A DNA stretch of 64,000 bases from Nansenia antarctica (Eukaryota; Chordata; Actinopteri; Argentiniformes; Microstomatidae): assembly GCA_963989245.1 (NCBI GenBank), contig CAXDII010000469.1, positions 248,001 through 312,000 on the forward strand, read 5' to 3'. Below the pieces are notes generated by a model, which had not been told where the DNA came from, did not search any database, and saw nothing but the letters and a program-made list of their open reading frames with translations. The first letter of the stretch is position 1, and each line of letters starts with the position of its first letter. A program made the position numbers and the translations under genes. Below are positions 37,603 through 51,110 of the stretch, piece by piece.

Positions 37603-40600
37603 GGATTATTCAACAACAAGTCAAAATGTGCTCGTGAAAGGCAGAAAACAACACTTTGATAGTTTGATATAACTTGAGAACGAATGCAAAAAACAGTCCA
37701 CTCTAAGAACAGGCCGCTTGGACACTTTCAGAACAGCTCTGTTAATGACTGAAAACAGCTCTCGAAGAGATTGTCAAAAGAGACTCTGAAAACGAAACGT
37801 TGATCACTTTTGAGCAAAAGGCTGCACACACGCAATTCAAGTTGCTCTGATTGTCATTTAGAGTTACATTATAGGATTATTCAACAACAAGTCAAAATGT
37901 GCTCGTGAAAGGCAGAAAACAACACTTTGATAGTTTGATATAACTTGAGAACGAATGCAAAAAACAGTCCACTCTAAGAACAGGCCGCTTGGACACTTTC
38001 AGAACAGCTCTGTTAATGACTGAAAACAGCTCTCGAAGAGATTGTCAAAAGAGACTCCGAAAACGAAACGTTGATCACTTTTGAGCAAAAGGCTGCACAC
38101 ACGCAATTCAAGTTGCTCTGATTGTCATTTAGAGTTACATTATAGGATTATTCAACAACAAGTCAAAATGTGCTCGTGAAAGGCAGAAAACAACACTTTG
38201 ATAGTTTGATATAACTTGAAAACGAATGCAAAAAACAGTCCACTCTCAGAACAGGCCGCTTGGACACTTTCAGAACAGCTCTGTTAATGACTGAAAACAG
38301 CTCTCGAAGAGATTGTCAAAAGAGACTCCGAAAACGAAACGTTGATCACTTTTGAGCAAAAGGCTGCACACACGCAATTCAAGCTGCTCTGATTGTCATT
38401 TAGAGTTACATTATAGGAGCATTCAGCAACAAGTCAAAATGTGCTCCAGAAAAGCAGAAAACAACACTGATAGAACTTGAGAACGAATGCAAAAAACAGT
38501 CCACTCTCAGAACAGGCCGCTTGGACACTTTCAGAACAGCTCTGTTAATGACTGAAAACAGCTCTCGAAGAGATTGTCAAAAGAGACTCCGAAAACGAAA
38601 CGTTGATCACTTTTGAGCAAAAGGCTGCACACACGCAATTCAAGTTGCTCTGATTAACATTTAGAGTTACATTATAGGATTATTCAACAACAAGTCAAAA
38701 TGTGCTCGAGAAAGGCAGAAAACAACACTTTGATAGTTTGATATAACTTGAGAACGAATGCAAAAAACAGTCCACTCTAAGAACAGGCCGCTTGGACACT
38801 TTCAGAACAGCTCTGTTAATGACTGAAAACAGCTCTCGAAGAGATTGTCAAAAGAGACTCCGAAAACGAAACGTTGATCACTTTTGAGCAAAAGGCTGCA
38901 CACACGCAATTCAAGTTGCTCTGATTGTCATTTAGAGTTACATTATAGGAGCATTCAGCAACAAGTCAAAATGTGCTCCAGAAAAGCAGAAAACAACACT
39001 GATAGAACTTGAGAACGAATGCAAAAACAGTCCACTCTCAGAACAGGCCGCTTGGACACTTTCAGAACAGCTCTGTTAATGACTGAAAACAGCTCTCGAA
39101 GAGATTGTCAAAAGAGACTCCGAAAACGAAACGTTGATTACTTTTGAGCAAAAGGCTGCACACACGCAATTCAAGTTGCTCTGATTGTCATTTAGAGTAA
39201 CATTATAGGATTATTCAACAACAAGTCAAAATGTGCTCGTGAAAGGCAGAAAACAACACTTTGATAGTTTGATATAACTTGAGAACGAATGCAAAAAACA
39301 GTCCACTCTAAGAACAGGCCGCTTGGACACTTTCAGAACAGCTCTGTTAATGACTGAAAACAGCTCTCGAAGAGATTGTCAAAAGAGACTCTGAAAACGA
39401 AACGTTGATTACTTTTGAGCAAAAGGCTGCACACACGCAATTCAAGTTGCTCTGATTGTCATTTAGAGTAACATTATAGGATTATTCAACAACAAGTCAA
39501 AATGTGCTCGTGAAAGGCAGAAAACAACACTTTGATAGTTTGATATAACTTGAGAACGAATGCAAAAAACAGTCCACTCTAAGAACAGGCCGCTTGGACA
39601 CTTTCAGAACAGCTCTGTTAATGACTGAAAACAGCTCTCGAAGAGATTGTCAAAAGAGACTCCGAAAACGAAACGTTGATCACTTTTGAGCAAAAGGCTG
39701 CACACACGCAATTCAAGTTGCTCTGATTGTCATTTAGAGTTACATTATAGGATTATTCAACAACAAGTCAAAATGTGCTCGTGAAAGGCAGAAAACAACA
39801 CTTTGATAGTTTGATATAACTTGAGAACGAATGCAAAAAACAGTCCACTCTAAGAACAGGCCGCTTGGACACTTTCAGAACAGCTCTGTTAATGACTGAA
39901 AACAGCTCTCGAAGAGATTGTCAAAAGAGACTCTGAAAACGAAACGTTGATCACTTTTGAGCAAAAGGCTGCACACACGCAATTCAAGTTGCTCTGATTG
40001 TCATTTAGAGTTACATTATAGGATTATTCAACAACAAGTCAAAATGTGCTCGTGAAAGGCAGAAAACAACACTTTGATAGTTTGATATAACTTGAGAACG
40101 AATGCAAAAAACAGTCCACTCTAAGAACAGGCCGCTTGGACACTTTCAGAACAGCTCTGTTAATGACTGAAAACAGCTCTCGAAGAGATTGTCAAAAGAG
40201 ACTCCGAAAACGAAACGTTGATCACTTTTGAGCAAAAGGCTGCACACACGCAATTCAAGTTGCTCTGATTGTCATTTAGAGTTACATTATAGGATTATTC
40301 AACAACAAGTCAAAATGTGCTCGTGAAAGGCAGAAAACAACACTTTGATAGTTTGATATAACTTGAAAACGAATGCAAAAAACAGTCCACTCTCAGAACA
40401 GGCCGCTTGGACACTTTCAGAACAGCTCTGTTAATGACTGAAAACAGCTCTCGAAGAGATTGTCAAAAGAGACTCCGAAAACGAAACGTTGATCACTTTT
40501 GAGCAAAAGGCTGCACACACGCAATTCAAGCTGCTCTGATTGTCATTTAGAGTTACATTATAGGAGCATTCAGCAACAAGTCAAAATGTGCTCCAGAAAA

Positions 40601-41094
40601 GCAGAAAACAACACTGATAGAACTTGAGAACGAATGCAAAAAACAGTCCACTCTCAGAACAGGCCGCTTGGACACTTTCAGAACAGCTCTGTTAATGACT
40701 GAAAACAGCTCTCGAAGAGATTGTCAAAAGAGACTCCGAAAACGAAACGTTGATCACTTTTGAGCAAAAGGCTGCACACACGCAATTCAAGTTGCTCTGA
40801 TTAACATTTAGAGTTACATTATAGGATTATTCAACAACAAGTCAAAATGTGCTCGAGAAAGGCAGAAAACAACACTTTGATAGTTTGATATAACTTGAGA
40901 ACGAATGCAAAAAACACAGTCCACTCTAAGAACAGGCCGCTTGGACACTTTCAGAACAGCTCTGTTAATGACTGAAAACAGCTCTCGAAGAGATTGTCAA
41001 AAGAGACTCCGAAAACGAAACGTTGATCACTTTTGAGCAAAAGGCTGCACACACGCAATTCAAGTTGCTCTGATTGTCATTTAGAGTTACATTA
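36801..41094 (+). repeat. 2147-bp 8-mer higher-order repeat, two copies
   Basis: GGAGCATTCAGC at 36801 and 38948, CTTGAAAACGAATG at about 38216 and 40363, CAAGCTGCTC at about 38381 and 40528, and GATTAACATTTAG at 38652 and 40799 all give an offset of 2147 bp. That equals six long monomers (271 bp) plus short monomers of 261 and 260 bp. A 2-bp CA insertion at about 40913 is private to the second copy. Confidence 0.88.
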
Positions 41095-41705
41095 TAGGAT
41101 TATTCAACAACAAGTCAAAATGTGCTCGTGAAAGGCAGAAAACAACACTTTGATAGTTTGATATAACCAGGGTTCGAGTTATAAGCTGATCTCTGTGGGG
41201 GTCTCCAAAATAACAGTGCGAAATGTTCTCATGCACGCGCGAATCATGCCCACACAGCGATGGGACTTACAAGTTTTAATTAGCTATAGGCAGTAGCGGA
41301 TTAAGGTGGTCAGTGGCCCTAGGCTACTCCTTTGTGTGAGGACCCCCCGCCCCCATACACAAGCCTCCCCCCTCCCCAAAATATACAACTCACGAGCACC
41401 CTGCACACACACCACTCATAATGCTTTACCATAAAACACTTAAACACTTTAATACCACAATAACACAACAGTGTTAATAATGCAAAGAATAAAAAAAAAA
41501 GGTTCAGTGCATTCAGTTCTGTCTCTATTGCTCTCCTCTCCCGTTGTCTCTCTGTTACTGTCCTGTTGTCCGTCTCTCTGTTGCTCCCCTCAGCTCTAAA
41601 TGACAGAAATGAATTAGCTAATTAGTTGGCATGTAAACATATAGTTAGGGTTGGGTACAGTTTGGGTTTTATTCGATACCGGTGACAAATCGATACTTTA
41701 AAAAC

Positions 41706-41749
41706 GGTACCGGTACCGAAACATCATCCTCATCCTCATCCTCCTCCTC
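41706..41749. repeat. GGTACCGGTACC palindrome and TCATCC microsatellite
   Basis: A perfect 12-bp palindrome sits in a run of ATACCGGT/CGATAC/GGTACCG words (41660-41720) and is followed by TCATCC repeats changing to TCC repeats. Such GGTACCGG clusters recur in fish repeats. I cannot name the source element. Confidence 0.6.
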
Positions 41750-42232
41750 AAATACCAACATATCCTGACGCTACAGCTGCAGGCTAATCATTTCACCACA
41801 TCAACAGCCCCACATGAAACAACAGCTATAAAAGCGATAGTCACACATGTATCTCGGCCAATAATTGTGTTATTTTTGCTATACAGAAGGAGCGAAAAAT
41901 ACATGTACACTAGGTTAGTAAAAAGTAAAAGCCACCTTACCTTTACGGAGACAAGATAGACCTGTTTGGTCTGTTTTCAGTAGGCTGCGGTCGCGGTCCT
42001 GGAACCCATGATGCTGACGTCCGATGTCCTTTCTTTATCCAAGATTGGATGAACGGGAGAGGGTAAAAAAATGGCCTTTTTTTGGGCGGCATGGTAGCTA
42101 CTGTATGTATATACTCCTGTATAGCTAATGAATGAATGTTTGCTTCTCAATAATAGGCTAGGTGCACGATCTCACTACTTCCTGAAAGGCAACTGGTATA
42201 TGAACATATCCTGTCTCACTCTATTGGTTTAA

Positions 42233-42291
42233 TTGATTAATCAGCTGTGCACTGTGTGTTCCAACGGTTTACCGCACAGCTGATTAATCAA
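42233..42291. repeat. Perfect 18-bp inverted repeat with a 23-bp loop
   Basis: TTGATTAATCAGCTGTGC (42233-42250) is the exact reverse complement of GCACAGCTGATTAATCAA (42274-42291). The 59-bp unit could fold into a hairpin. It lies inside the third hAT element and may be a very small nested hairpin element. No clear TSD is seen. Confidence 0.8.
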
Positions 42292-44381
42292 CCTTTTGCT
42301 GTTGCACAATATTCTACTGCGCCCCATGGTGTCTTGGTGGTGAAGTGCAGGCAGTCAAAGGCCTACTGTCATTCACAGGAGATTAATGGTGCGCGTAGCT
42401 CTTTTGGAAAACGTGTTTATTTTACAATATTTATAATATAAATTGAATAATATTCATTACATTGACATTTTGATCAAATAATAGTTGTGGTAATGTATTA
42501 TTAGCGACCCCCACAGATTTTTGATTTTACTGCCTTCATGGGAGCTCAGAGAGTCTCAGACCATCTCTATGGGAGCTCAGCTCCCATTGGCTCCCACATA
42601 ACTCGAACCCTGGATATAACTTGAGAACGAATGCAAAAAACAGTCCACTCTAAGAACAGGCCGCTTGGACACTTTCAGAACAGCTCTGTTAATGACTGAA
42701 AACAGCTCTCGAAGAGATTGTCAAAAGAGACTCCGAAAGCGAAACGTTGATCACTTTTGAGCAAAAGGCTGCACACACGCAATTCAAGTTGCTCTGATTG
42801 TCATTTAGAGTTACATTATAGGATTATTCAACAACAAGTCAAAATGTGCTCGTGAAAGGCAGAAAACAACACTTTGATAGTTTGATATAACTTGAGAACG
42901 AATGCAAAAAACAGTCCACTCTAAGAACAGGCCGCTTGGACACTTTCAGAACAGCTCTGTTAATGACTGAAAACAGCTCTCGAAGAGATTGTCAAAAGAG
43001 ACTCTGAAAACGAAACGTTGATCACTTTTGAGCAAAAGGCTGCACACACGCAATTCAAGTTGCTCTGATTGTCATTTAGAGTTACATTATAGGATTATTC
43101 AACAACAAGTCAAAATGTGCTCGTGAAAGGCAGAAAACAACACTTTGATAGTTTGATATAACTTGAGAACGAATGCAAAAAACAGTCCACTCTAAGAACA
43201 GGCCGCTTGGACACTTTCAGAACAGCTCTGTTAATGACTGAAAACAGCTCTCGAAGAGATTGTCAAAATAGACTCTGAAAACGAAACGTTGATTACTTTT
43301 GAGCAAAAGGCTGCACACACGCAATTCAAGTTGCTCTGATTGTCATTTAGAGTAACATTATAGGATTATTCAACAACAAGTCAAAATGTGCTCGTGAAAG
43401 GCAGAAAACAACACTTTGATAGTTTGATATAACTTGAGAACGAATGCAAAAAACAGTCCACTCTAAGAACAGGCCGCTTGGACACTTTCAGAACAGCTCT
43501 GTTAATGACTGAAAACAGCTCTCGAAGAGATTGTCAAAAGAGACTCTGAAAACGAAACGTTGATCACTTTTGAGCAAAAGGCTGCACACACGCAATTCAA
43601 GTTGCTCTGATTGTCATTTAGAGTTACATTATAGGATTATTCAACAACAAGTCAAAATGTGCTCGTGAAAGGCAGAAAACAACACTTTGATAGTTTGATA
43701 TAACTTGAGAACGAATGCAAAAAACAGTCCACTCTAAGAACAGGCCGCTTGGACACTTTCAGAACAGCTCTGTTAATGACTGAAAACAGCTCTCGAAGAG
43801 ATTGTCAAAAGAGACTCCGAAAACGAAACGTTGATCACTTTTGAGCAAAAGGCTGCACACACGCAATTCAAGTTGCTCTGATTGTCATTTAGAGTTACAT
43901 TATAGGAGCATTCAGCAACAAGTCAAAATGTGCTCCAGAAAAGCAGAAAACAACACTGATAGAACTTGAGAACGAATGCAAAAAACAGTCCACTCTCAGA
44001 ACAGGCCGCTTGGACACTTTCAGAACAGCTCTGTTAATGACTGAAAACAGCTCTCGAAGAGATTGTCAAAAGAGACTCTGAAAACGAAACGTTGATCACT
44101 TTTGAGCAAAAGGCTGCACACACGCAATTCAAGTTGCTCTGATTGTCATTTAGAGTTACATTATAGGATTATTCAACAACAAGTCAAAATGTGCTCGTGA
44201 AAGGCAGAAAACAACACTTTGATAGTTTGATATAACTTGAGAACGAATGCAAAAAACAGTCCACTCTAAGAACAGGCCGCTTGGACACTTTCAGAACAGC
44301 TCTGTTAATGACTGAAAACAGCTCTCGAAGAGATTGTCAAAAGAGACTCCGAAAACGATACGTTGATCACTTTTGAGCAAA

Positions 44382-47300
44382 ATGCTGCACACACGCAATT
44401 CAAGTTGCTCTGATTGTCATTTAGAGTTACATTATAGGATTATTCAACAACAAGTCAAAATGTGCTCGTGAACGGCAGAAAACAACACTTTGATAGTTTG
44501 ATATAACTTGAGAACGAATGCAAAAAACAGTCCACTCTAAGAACAGGCCGCTTGGACACTTTCAGAACAGCTCTGTTAATGACTGAAAACAGCTCTCGAA
44601 GAGATTGTCAAAAGAGACTCCGAAAACGAAACGTTGATAACTTTTGAGCAAAAGGCTGCACACACGCAATTCAAGTTGCTCTGATTGTCATTTAGAGTTA
44701 CATTATAGGAGCATTCAGCAACAAGTCAAAATGTGCTCCAGAAAAGCAGAAAACAACACTGATAGAACTTGAGAACGAATGCAAAAACAGTCCACTCTCA
44801 GAACAGGCCGCTTGGACACTTTCAGAACAGCTCTGTTAATGACTGAAAACAGCTCTCGAAGAGATTGTCAAAAGAGACTCTGAAAACGAAATGTTGATTA
44901 CTTTTGAGCAAAAGGCTGCACACACGCAATTCAAGTTGCTCTGATTGTCATTTAGAGTAACATTATAGGATTATTCAACAACAAGTCAAAATGTGCTCGT
45001 GAAAGGCAGAAAACAACACTTTGATAGTTTGATATAACTTGAGAACGAATGCAAAAAACAGTCCACTCTAAGAACAGGCCGCTTGGACACTTTCAGAACA
45101 GCTCTGTTAATGACTGAAAACAGCTCTCGAAGAGATTGTCAAAAGAGACTCCGAAAACGAAACGTTGATCACTTTTGAGCAAAAGGCTGCACACACGCAA
45201 TTCAAGTTGCTCTGATTGTCATTTAGAGTTACATTATAGGATTATTCAACAACAAGTCAAAATGTGCTCGTGAAAGGCAGAAAACAACACTTTGATAGTT
45301 TGATATAACTTGAGAACGAATGCAAAAAACAGTCCACTCTAAGAACAGGCCGCTTGGACACTTTCAGAACAGCTCTGTTAATGACTGAAAACAGCTCTCG
45401 AAGAGATTGTCAAAAGAGACTCTGAAAACGAAACGTTGATCACTTTTGAGCAAAAGGCTGCACACACGCAATTCAAGTTGCTCTGATTGTCATTTAGAGT
45501 TACATTATAGGATTATTCAACAACAAGTCAAAATGTGCTCGTGAAAGGCAGAAAACAACACTTTGATAGTTTGATATAACTTGAGAACGAATGCAAAAAA
45601 CACTCCACTCTAAGAACAGGCCGCTTGGACACTTTCAGAACAGCTCTGTTAATGACTGAAAACAGCTCTCGAAGAGATTGTCAAAAGAGACTCCGAAAAC
45701 GAAACGTTGATCACTTTTGAGCAAAAGGCTGCACACACGCAATTCAAGTTGCTCTGATTGTCATTTAAAGTTACATTATAGGATTATTCAACAACAAGTT
45801 AAAATGTGCTCGTGAAAGGCAGAAAACAACACTTTGATAGTTTGATATAACTTGAGAACGAATGCAAAAAACAGTCCACTCTCAGAACAGGCCGCTTGGA
45901 CACTTTCAGAACAGCTCTGTTAATGACTGAAAACAGCTCTCGAAGAGATTGTCAAAAGAGACTCCGAAAACGAAACGTTGATCACTTTTGAGCAAAAGGC
46001 TGCACACACGCAATTCAAGTTGCTCTGATTGTCATTTAGAGTTACATTATAGGATTATTCAACAACAAGTCAAAATGTGCTCGTGAAAGGCAGAAAACAA
46101 CACTTTGATAGTTTGATATAACTTGAGAACGAATGCAAAAAACAGTCCACTCTAAGAACAGGCCGCTTGGACACTTTCAGAACAGCTCTGTTAATGACTG
46201 AAAACAGCTCTCGAAGAGATTGTCAAAAGAGACTCCGAAAACGAAACGTTGATCACTTTTGAGCAAAATGCTGCACACACGCAATTCAAGTTGCTCTGAT
46301 TGTCATTTAGAGTTACATTATAGGATTATTCAACAACAAGTCAAAATGTGCTCGTGAACGGCAGAAAACAACACTTTGATAGTTTGATATAACTTGAGAA
46401 CGAATGCAAAAAACAGTCCACTCTAAGAACAGGCCGCTTGGACACTTTCAGAACAGCTCTGTTAATGACTGAAAACAGCTCTCGAAGAGATTGTCAAAAG
46501 AGACTCCGAAAACGAAACGTTGATCACTTTTGAGCAAAAGGCTGCACACACGCAATTCAAGTTGCTCTGATTGTCATTTAGAGTTACATTATAGGAGCAT
46601 TCAGCAACAAGTCAAAATGTGCTCCAGAAAAGCAGAAAACAACACTGATAGAACTTGAGAACGAATGCAAAAACAGTCCACTCTCAGAACAGGCCGCTTG
46701 GACACTTTCAGAACAGCTCTGTTAATGACTGAAAACAGCTCTCGAAGAGATTGTCAAAAGAGACTCTGAAAACGAAACGTTGATTACTTTTGAGCAAAAG
46801 GCTGCACACACGCAATTCAAGTTGCTCTGATTGTCATTTAGAGTAACATTATAGGATTATTCAACAACAAGTCAAAATGTGCTCGTGAAAGGCAGAAAAC
46901 AACACTTTGATAGTTTGATATAACTTGAGAACGAATGCAAAAAACAGTCCACTCTAAGAACAGGCCGCTTGGACACTTTCAGAACAGCTCTGTTAATGAC
47001 TGAAAACAGCTCTCGAAGAGATTGTCAAAAGAGACTCTGAAAACGAAACGTTGATCACTTTTGAGCAAAAGGCTGCACACACGCAATTCAAGTTGCTCTG
47101 ATTGTCATTTAGAGTTACATTATAGGATTATTCAACAACAAGTCAAAATGTGCTCGTGAAAGGCAGAAAACAACACTTTGATAGTTTGATATAACTTGAG
47201 AACGAATGCAAAAAACACTCCACTCTAAGAACAGGCCGCTTGGACACTTTCAGAACAGCTCTGTTAATGACTGAAAACAGCTCTCGAAGAGATTGTCAAA

Positions 47301-50300
47301 AGAGACTCCGAAAACGAAACGTTGATCACTTTTGAGCAAAAGGCTGCACACACGCAATTCAAGTTGCTCTGATTGTCATTTAAAGTTACATTATAGGATT
47401 ATTCAACAACAAGTTAAAATGTGCTCGTGAAAGGCAGAAAACAACACTTTGATAGTTTGATATAACTTGAGAACGAATGCAAAAAACAGTCCACTCTCAG
47501 AACAGGCCGCTTGGACACTTTCAGAACAGCTCTGTTAATGACTGAAAACAGCTCTCGAAGAGATTGTCAAAAGAGACTCCGAAAACGAAACGTTGATCAC
47601 TTTTGAGCAAAAGGCTGCACACACGCAATTCAAGTTGCTCTGATTGTCATTTAGAGTTACATTATAGGATTATTCAACAACAAGTCAAAATGTGCTCGTG
47701 AAAGGCAGAAAACAACACTTTGATAGTTTGATATAACTTGAGAACGAATGCAAAAAACAGTCCACTCTAAGAACAGGCCGCTTGGACACTTTCAGAACAG
47801 CTCTGTTAATGACTGAAAACAGCTCTCGAAGAGATTGTCAAAAGAGACTCCGAAAACGAAACGTTGATCACTTTTGAGCAAAATGCTGCACACACGCAAT
47901 TCAAGTTGCTCTGATTGTCATTTAGAGTTACATTATAGGATTATTCAACAACAAGTCAAAATGTGCTCGTGAACGGCAGAAAACAACACTTTGATAGTTT
48001 GATATAACTTGAGAACGAATGCAAAAAACAGTCCACTCTAAGAACAGGCCGCTTGGACACTTTCAGAACAGCTCTGTTAATGACTGAAAACAGCTCTCGA
48101 AGAGATTGTCAAAAGAGACTCCGAAAACGAAACGTTGATCACTTTTGAGCAAAAGGCTGCACACACGCAATTCAAGTTGCTCTGATTGTCATTTAGAGTT
48201 ACATTATAGGAGCATTCAGCAACAAGTCAAAATGTGCTCCAGAAAAGCAGAAAACAACACTGATAGAACTTGAGAACGAATGCAAAAACAGTCCACTCTC
48301 AGAACAGGCCGCTTGGACACTTTCAGAACAGCTCTGTTAATGACTGAAAACAGCTCTCGAAGAGATTGTCAAAAGAGACTCTGAAAACGAAACGTTGATT
48401 ACTTTTGAGCAAAAGGCTGCACACACGCAATTCAAGTTGCTCTGATTGTCATTTAGAGTAACATTATAGGATTATTCAACAACAAGTCAAAATGTGCTCG
48501 TGAAAGGCAGAAAACAACACTTTGATAGTTTGATATAACTTGAGAACGAATGCAAAAAACAGTCCACTCTAAGAACAGGCCGCTTGGACACTTTCAGAAC
48601 AGCTCTGTTAATGACTGAAAACAGCTCTCGAAGAGATTGTCAAAAGAGACTCCGAAAACGAAACGTTGATCACTTTTGAGCAAAAGGCTGCACACACGCA
48701 ATTCAAGTTGCTCTGATTGTCATTTAGAGTTACATTATAGGATTATTCAACAACAAGTCAAAATGTGCTCGTGAAAGGCAGAAAACAACACTTTGATAGT
48801 TTGATATAACTTGAGAACGAATGCAAAAAACAGTCCACTCTAAGAACAGGCCGCTTGGACACTTTCAGAACAGCTCTGTTAATGACTGAAAACAGCTCTC
48901 GAAGAGATTGTCAAAAGAGACTCTGAAAACGAAACGTTGATCACTTTTGAGCAAAAGGCTGCACACACGCAATTCAAGTTGCTCTGATTGTCATTTAGAG
49001 TTACATTATAGGATTATTCAACAACAAGTCAAAATGTGCTCGTGAAAGGCAGAAAACAACACTTTGATAGTTTGATATAACTTGAGAACGAATGCAAAAA
49101 ACACTCCACTCTAAGAACAGGCCGCTTGGACACTTTCAGAACAGCTCTGTTAATGACTGAAAACAGCTCTCGAAGAGATTGTCAAAAGAGACTCCGAAAA
49201 CGAAACGTTGATCACTTTTGAGCAAAAGGCTGCACACACGCAATTCAAGTTGCTCTGATTGTCATTTAAAGTTACATTATAGGATTATTCAACAACAAGT
49301 TAAAATGTGCTCGTGAAAGGCAGAAAACAACACTTTGATAGTTTGATATAACTTGAGAACGAATGCAAAAAACAGTCCACTCTCAGAACAGGCCGCTTGG
49401 ACACTTTCAGAACAGCTCTGTTAATGACTGAAAACAGCTCTCGAAGAGATTGTCAAAAGAGACTCCGAAAACGAAACGTTGATCACTTTTGAGCAAAATG
49501 CTGCACACACGCAATTCAAGTTGCTCTGATTGTCATTTAGAGTTACATTATAGGATTATTCAACAACAAGTCAAAATGTGCTCGTGAACGGCAGAAAACA
49601 ACACTTTGATAGTTTGATATAACTTGAGAACGAATGCAAAAAACAGTCCACTCTAAGAACAGGCCGCTTGGACACTTTCAGAACAGCTCTGTTAATGACT
49701 GAAAACAGCTCTCGAAGAGATTGTCAAAAGAGACTCCGAAAACGAAACGTTGATCACTTTTGAGCAAAAGGCTGCACACACGCAATTCAAGTTGCTCTGA
49801 TTGTCATTTAGAGTTACATTATAGGAGCATTCAGCAACAAGTCAAAATGTGCTCCAGAAAAGCAGAAAACAACACTGATAGAACTTGAGAACGAATGCAA
49901 AAACAGTCCACTCTCAGAACAGGCCGCTTGGACACTTTCAGAACAGCTCTGTTAATGACTGAAAACAGCTCTCGAAGAGATTGTCAAAAGAGACTCTGAA
50001 AACGAAACGTTGATTACTTTTGAGCAAAAGGCTGCACACACGCAATTCAAGTTGCTCTGATTGTCATTTAGAGTAACATTATAGGATTATTCAACAACAA
50101 GTCAAAATGTGCTCGTGAAAGGCAGAAAACAACACTTTGATAGTTTGATATAACTTGAGAACGAATGCAAAAAACAGTCCACTCTAAGAACAGGCCGCTT
50201 GGACACTTTCAGAACAGCTCTGTTAATGACTGAAAACAGCTCTCGAAGAGATTGTCAAAAGAGACTCCGAAAACGAAACGTTGATCACTTTTGAGCAAAA

Positions 50301-51110
50301 GGCTGCACACACGCAATTCAAGTTGCTCTGATTGTCATTTAGAGTTACATTATAGGATTATTCAACAACAAGTCAAAATGTGCTCGTGAAAGGCAGAAAA
50401 CAACACTTTGATAGTTTGATATAACTTGAGAACGAATGCAAAAAACAGTCCACTCTAAGAACAGGCCGCTTGGACACTTTCAGAACAGCTCTGTTAATGA
50501 CTGAAAACAGCTCTCGAAGAGATTGTCAAAAGAGACTCTGAAAACGAAACGTTGATCACTTTTGAGCAAAAGGCTGCACACACGCAATTCAAGTTGCTCT
50601 GATTGTCATTTAGAGTTACATTATAGGATTATTCAACAACAAGTCAAAATGTGCTCGTGAAAGGCAGAAAACAACACTTTGATAGTTTGATATAACTTGA
50701 GAACGAATGCAAAAAACACTCCACTCTAAGAACAGGCCGCTTGGACACTTTCAGAACAGCTCTGTTAATGACTGAAAACAGCTCTCGAAGAGATTGTCAA
50801 AAGAGACTCCGAAAACGAAACGTTGATCACTTTTGAGCAAAAGGCTGCACACACGCAATTCAAGTTGCTCTGATTGTCATTTAGAGTTACATTATAGGAT
50901 TATTCAACAACAAGTCAAAATGTGCTCGTGAAAGGCAGAAAACAACACTTTGATAGTTTGATATAACTTGAGAACGAATGCAAAAAACAGTCCACTCTAA
51001 GAATAGGCCGCTTGGACACTTTCAGAACAGCTCTGTTAATGACTGAAAACAGCTCTCGAAGAGATTGTCAAAAGAGACTCCGAAAACGAAACGTTGATCA
51101 CTTTTGAGCA
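44382..51110 (+). repeat. 6- to 7-mer higher-order repeat (1615/1886 bp)
   Basis: AAAATGCTGCACAC, followed by GTGAACGGCAG, marks one monomer at 44382, 46268, 47883 and 49498. Spacings are 1886, 1615 and 1615 bp. Each unit runs through a short monomer, a GTTGATTAC monomer, one or two ordinary long monomers, an AAAAAACACTCC monomer, a TAAAGTTAC/AAGTTAAAATG monomer and a CTCTCAGAAC monomer. The 1886-bp copy has seven monomers. The second lacks one ordinary monomer. In the third the CTCTCAGAAC and AAAATGCTG markers sit in the same monomer, a visible recombinant. Confidence 0.85.

Larger units (their letters stand above)
32760..41167 (+). repeat. Satellite array, segment 3
   Basis: Same monomer family and orientation as segments 1 and 2. 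Short monomers are frequent here (GGAGCATTCAGC at 34395, 35197, 35999, 36801, 38948 and others). Variants GTTGATTAC and GAGTAACATT mark many long monomers. It ends in GATATAAC, the left TSD of the third hAT insertion. No coding sequence seen. Confidence 0.97.
41168..42612. mobile_element. 1445-bp non-autonomous hAT element
   Basis: Perfect 15-bp TIR, CAGGGTTCGAGTTAT at the left and ATAACTCGAACCCTG at the right, flanked by the 8-bp TSD GATATAAC (41160-41167 and 42613-42620). Subterminal sequence includes GTGGGGGTCTCC at the left and several GGGAGCTCAG words near the right end. The interior is a patchwork: a CAGTAGCGGATTAAGG stretch at about 41292 that looks like another element's terminus without a visible partner, a GGTACCGGTACC palindrome (41706-41717), a TCATCC/TCC microsatellite (41723-41749) and an 18-bp inverted repeat at 42233-42291. 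The longest open frame (42247-42441) has no resemblance to a transposase. Confidence 0.93.

Noticed and set aside
41925..42010. Possible minus-strand exon with a splice donor (AAGGTAAGG)
   Set aside because: The frames upstream of the donor-like site contain stops and no conserved protein. One GTAAG motif is not enough evidence.
42247..42441. 64-codon frame in the third hAT element
   Set aside because: It begins inside the 18-bp inverted repeat and shows no resemblance to a transposase.
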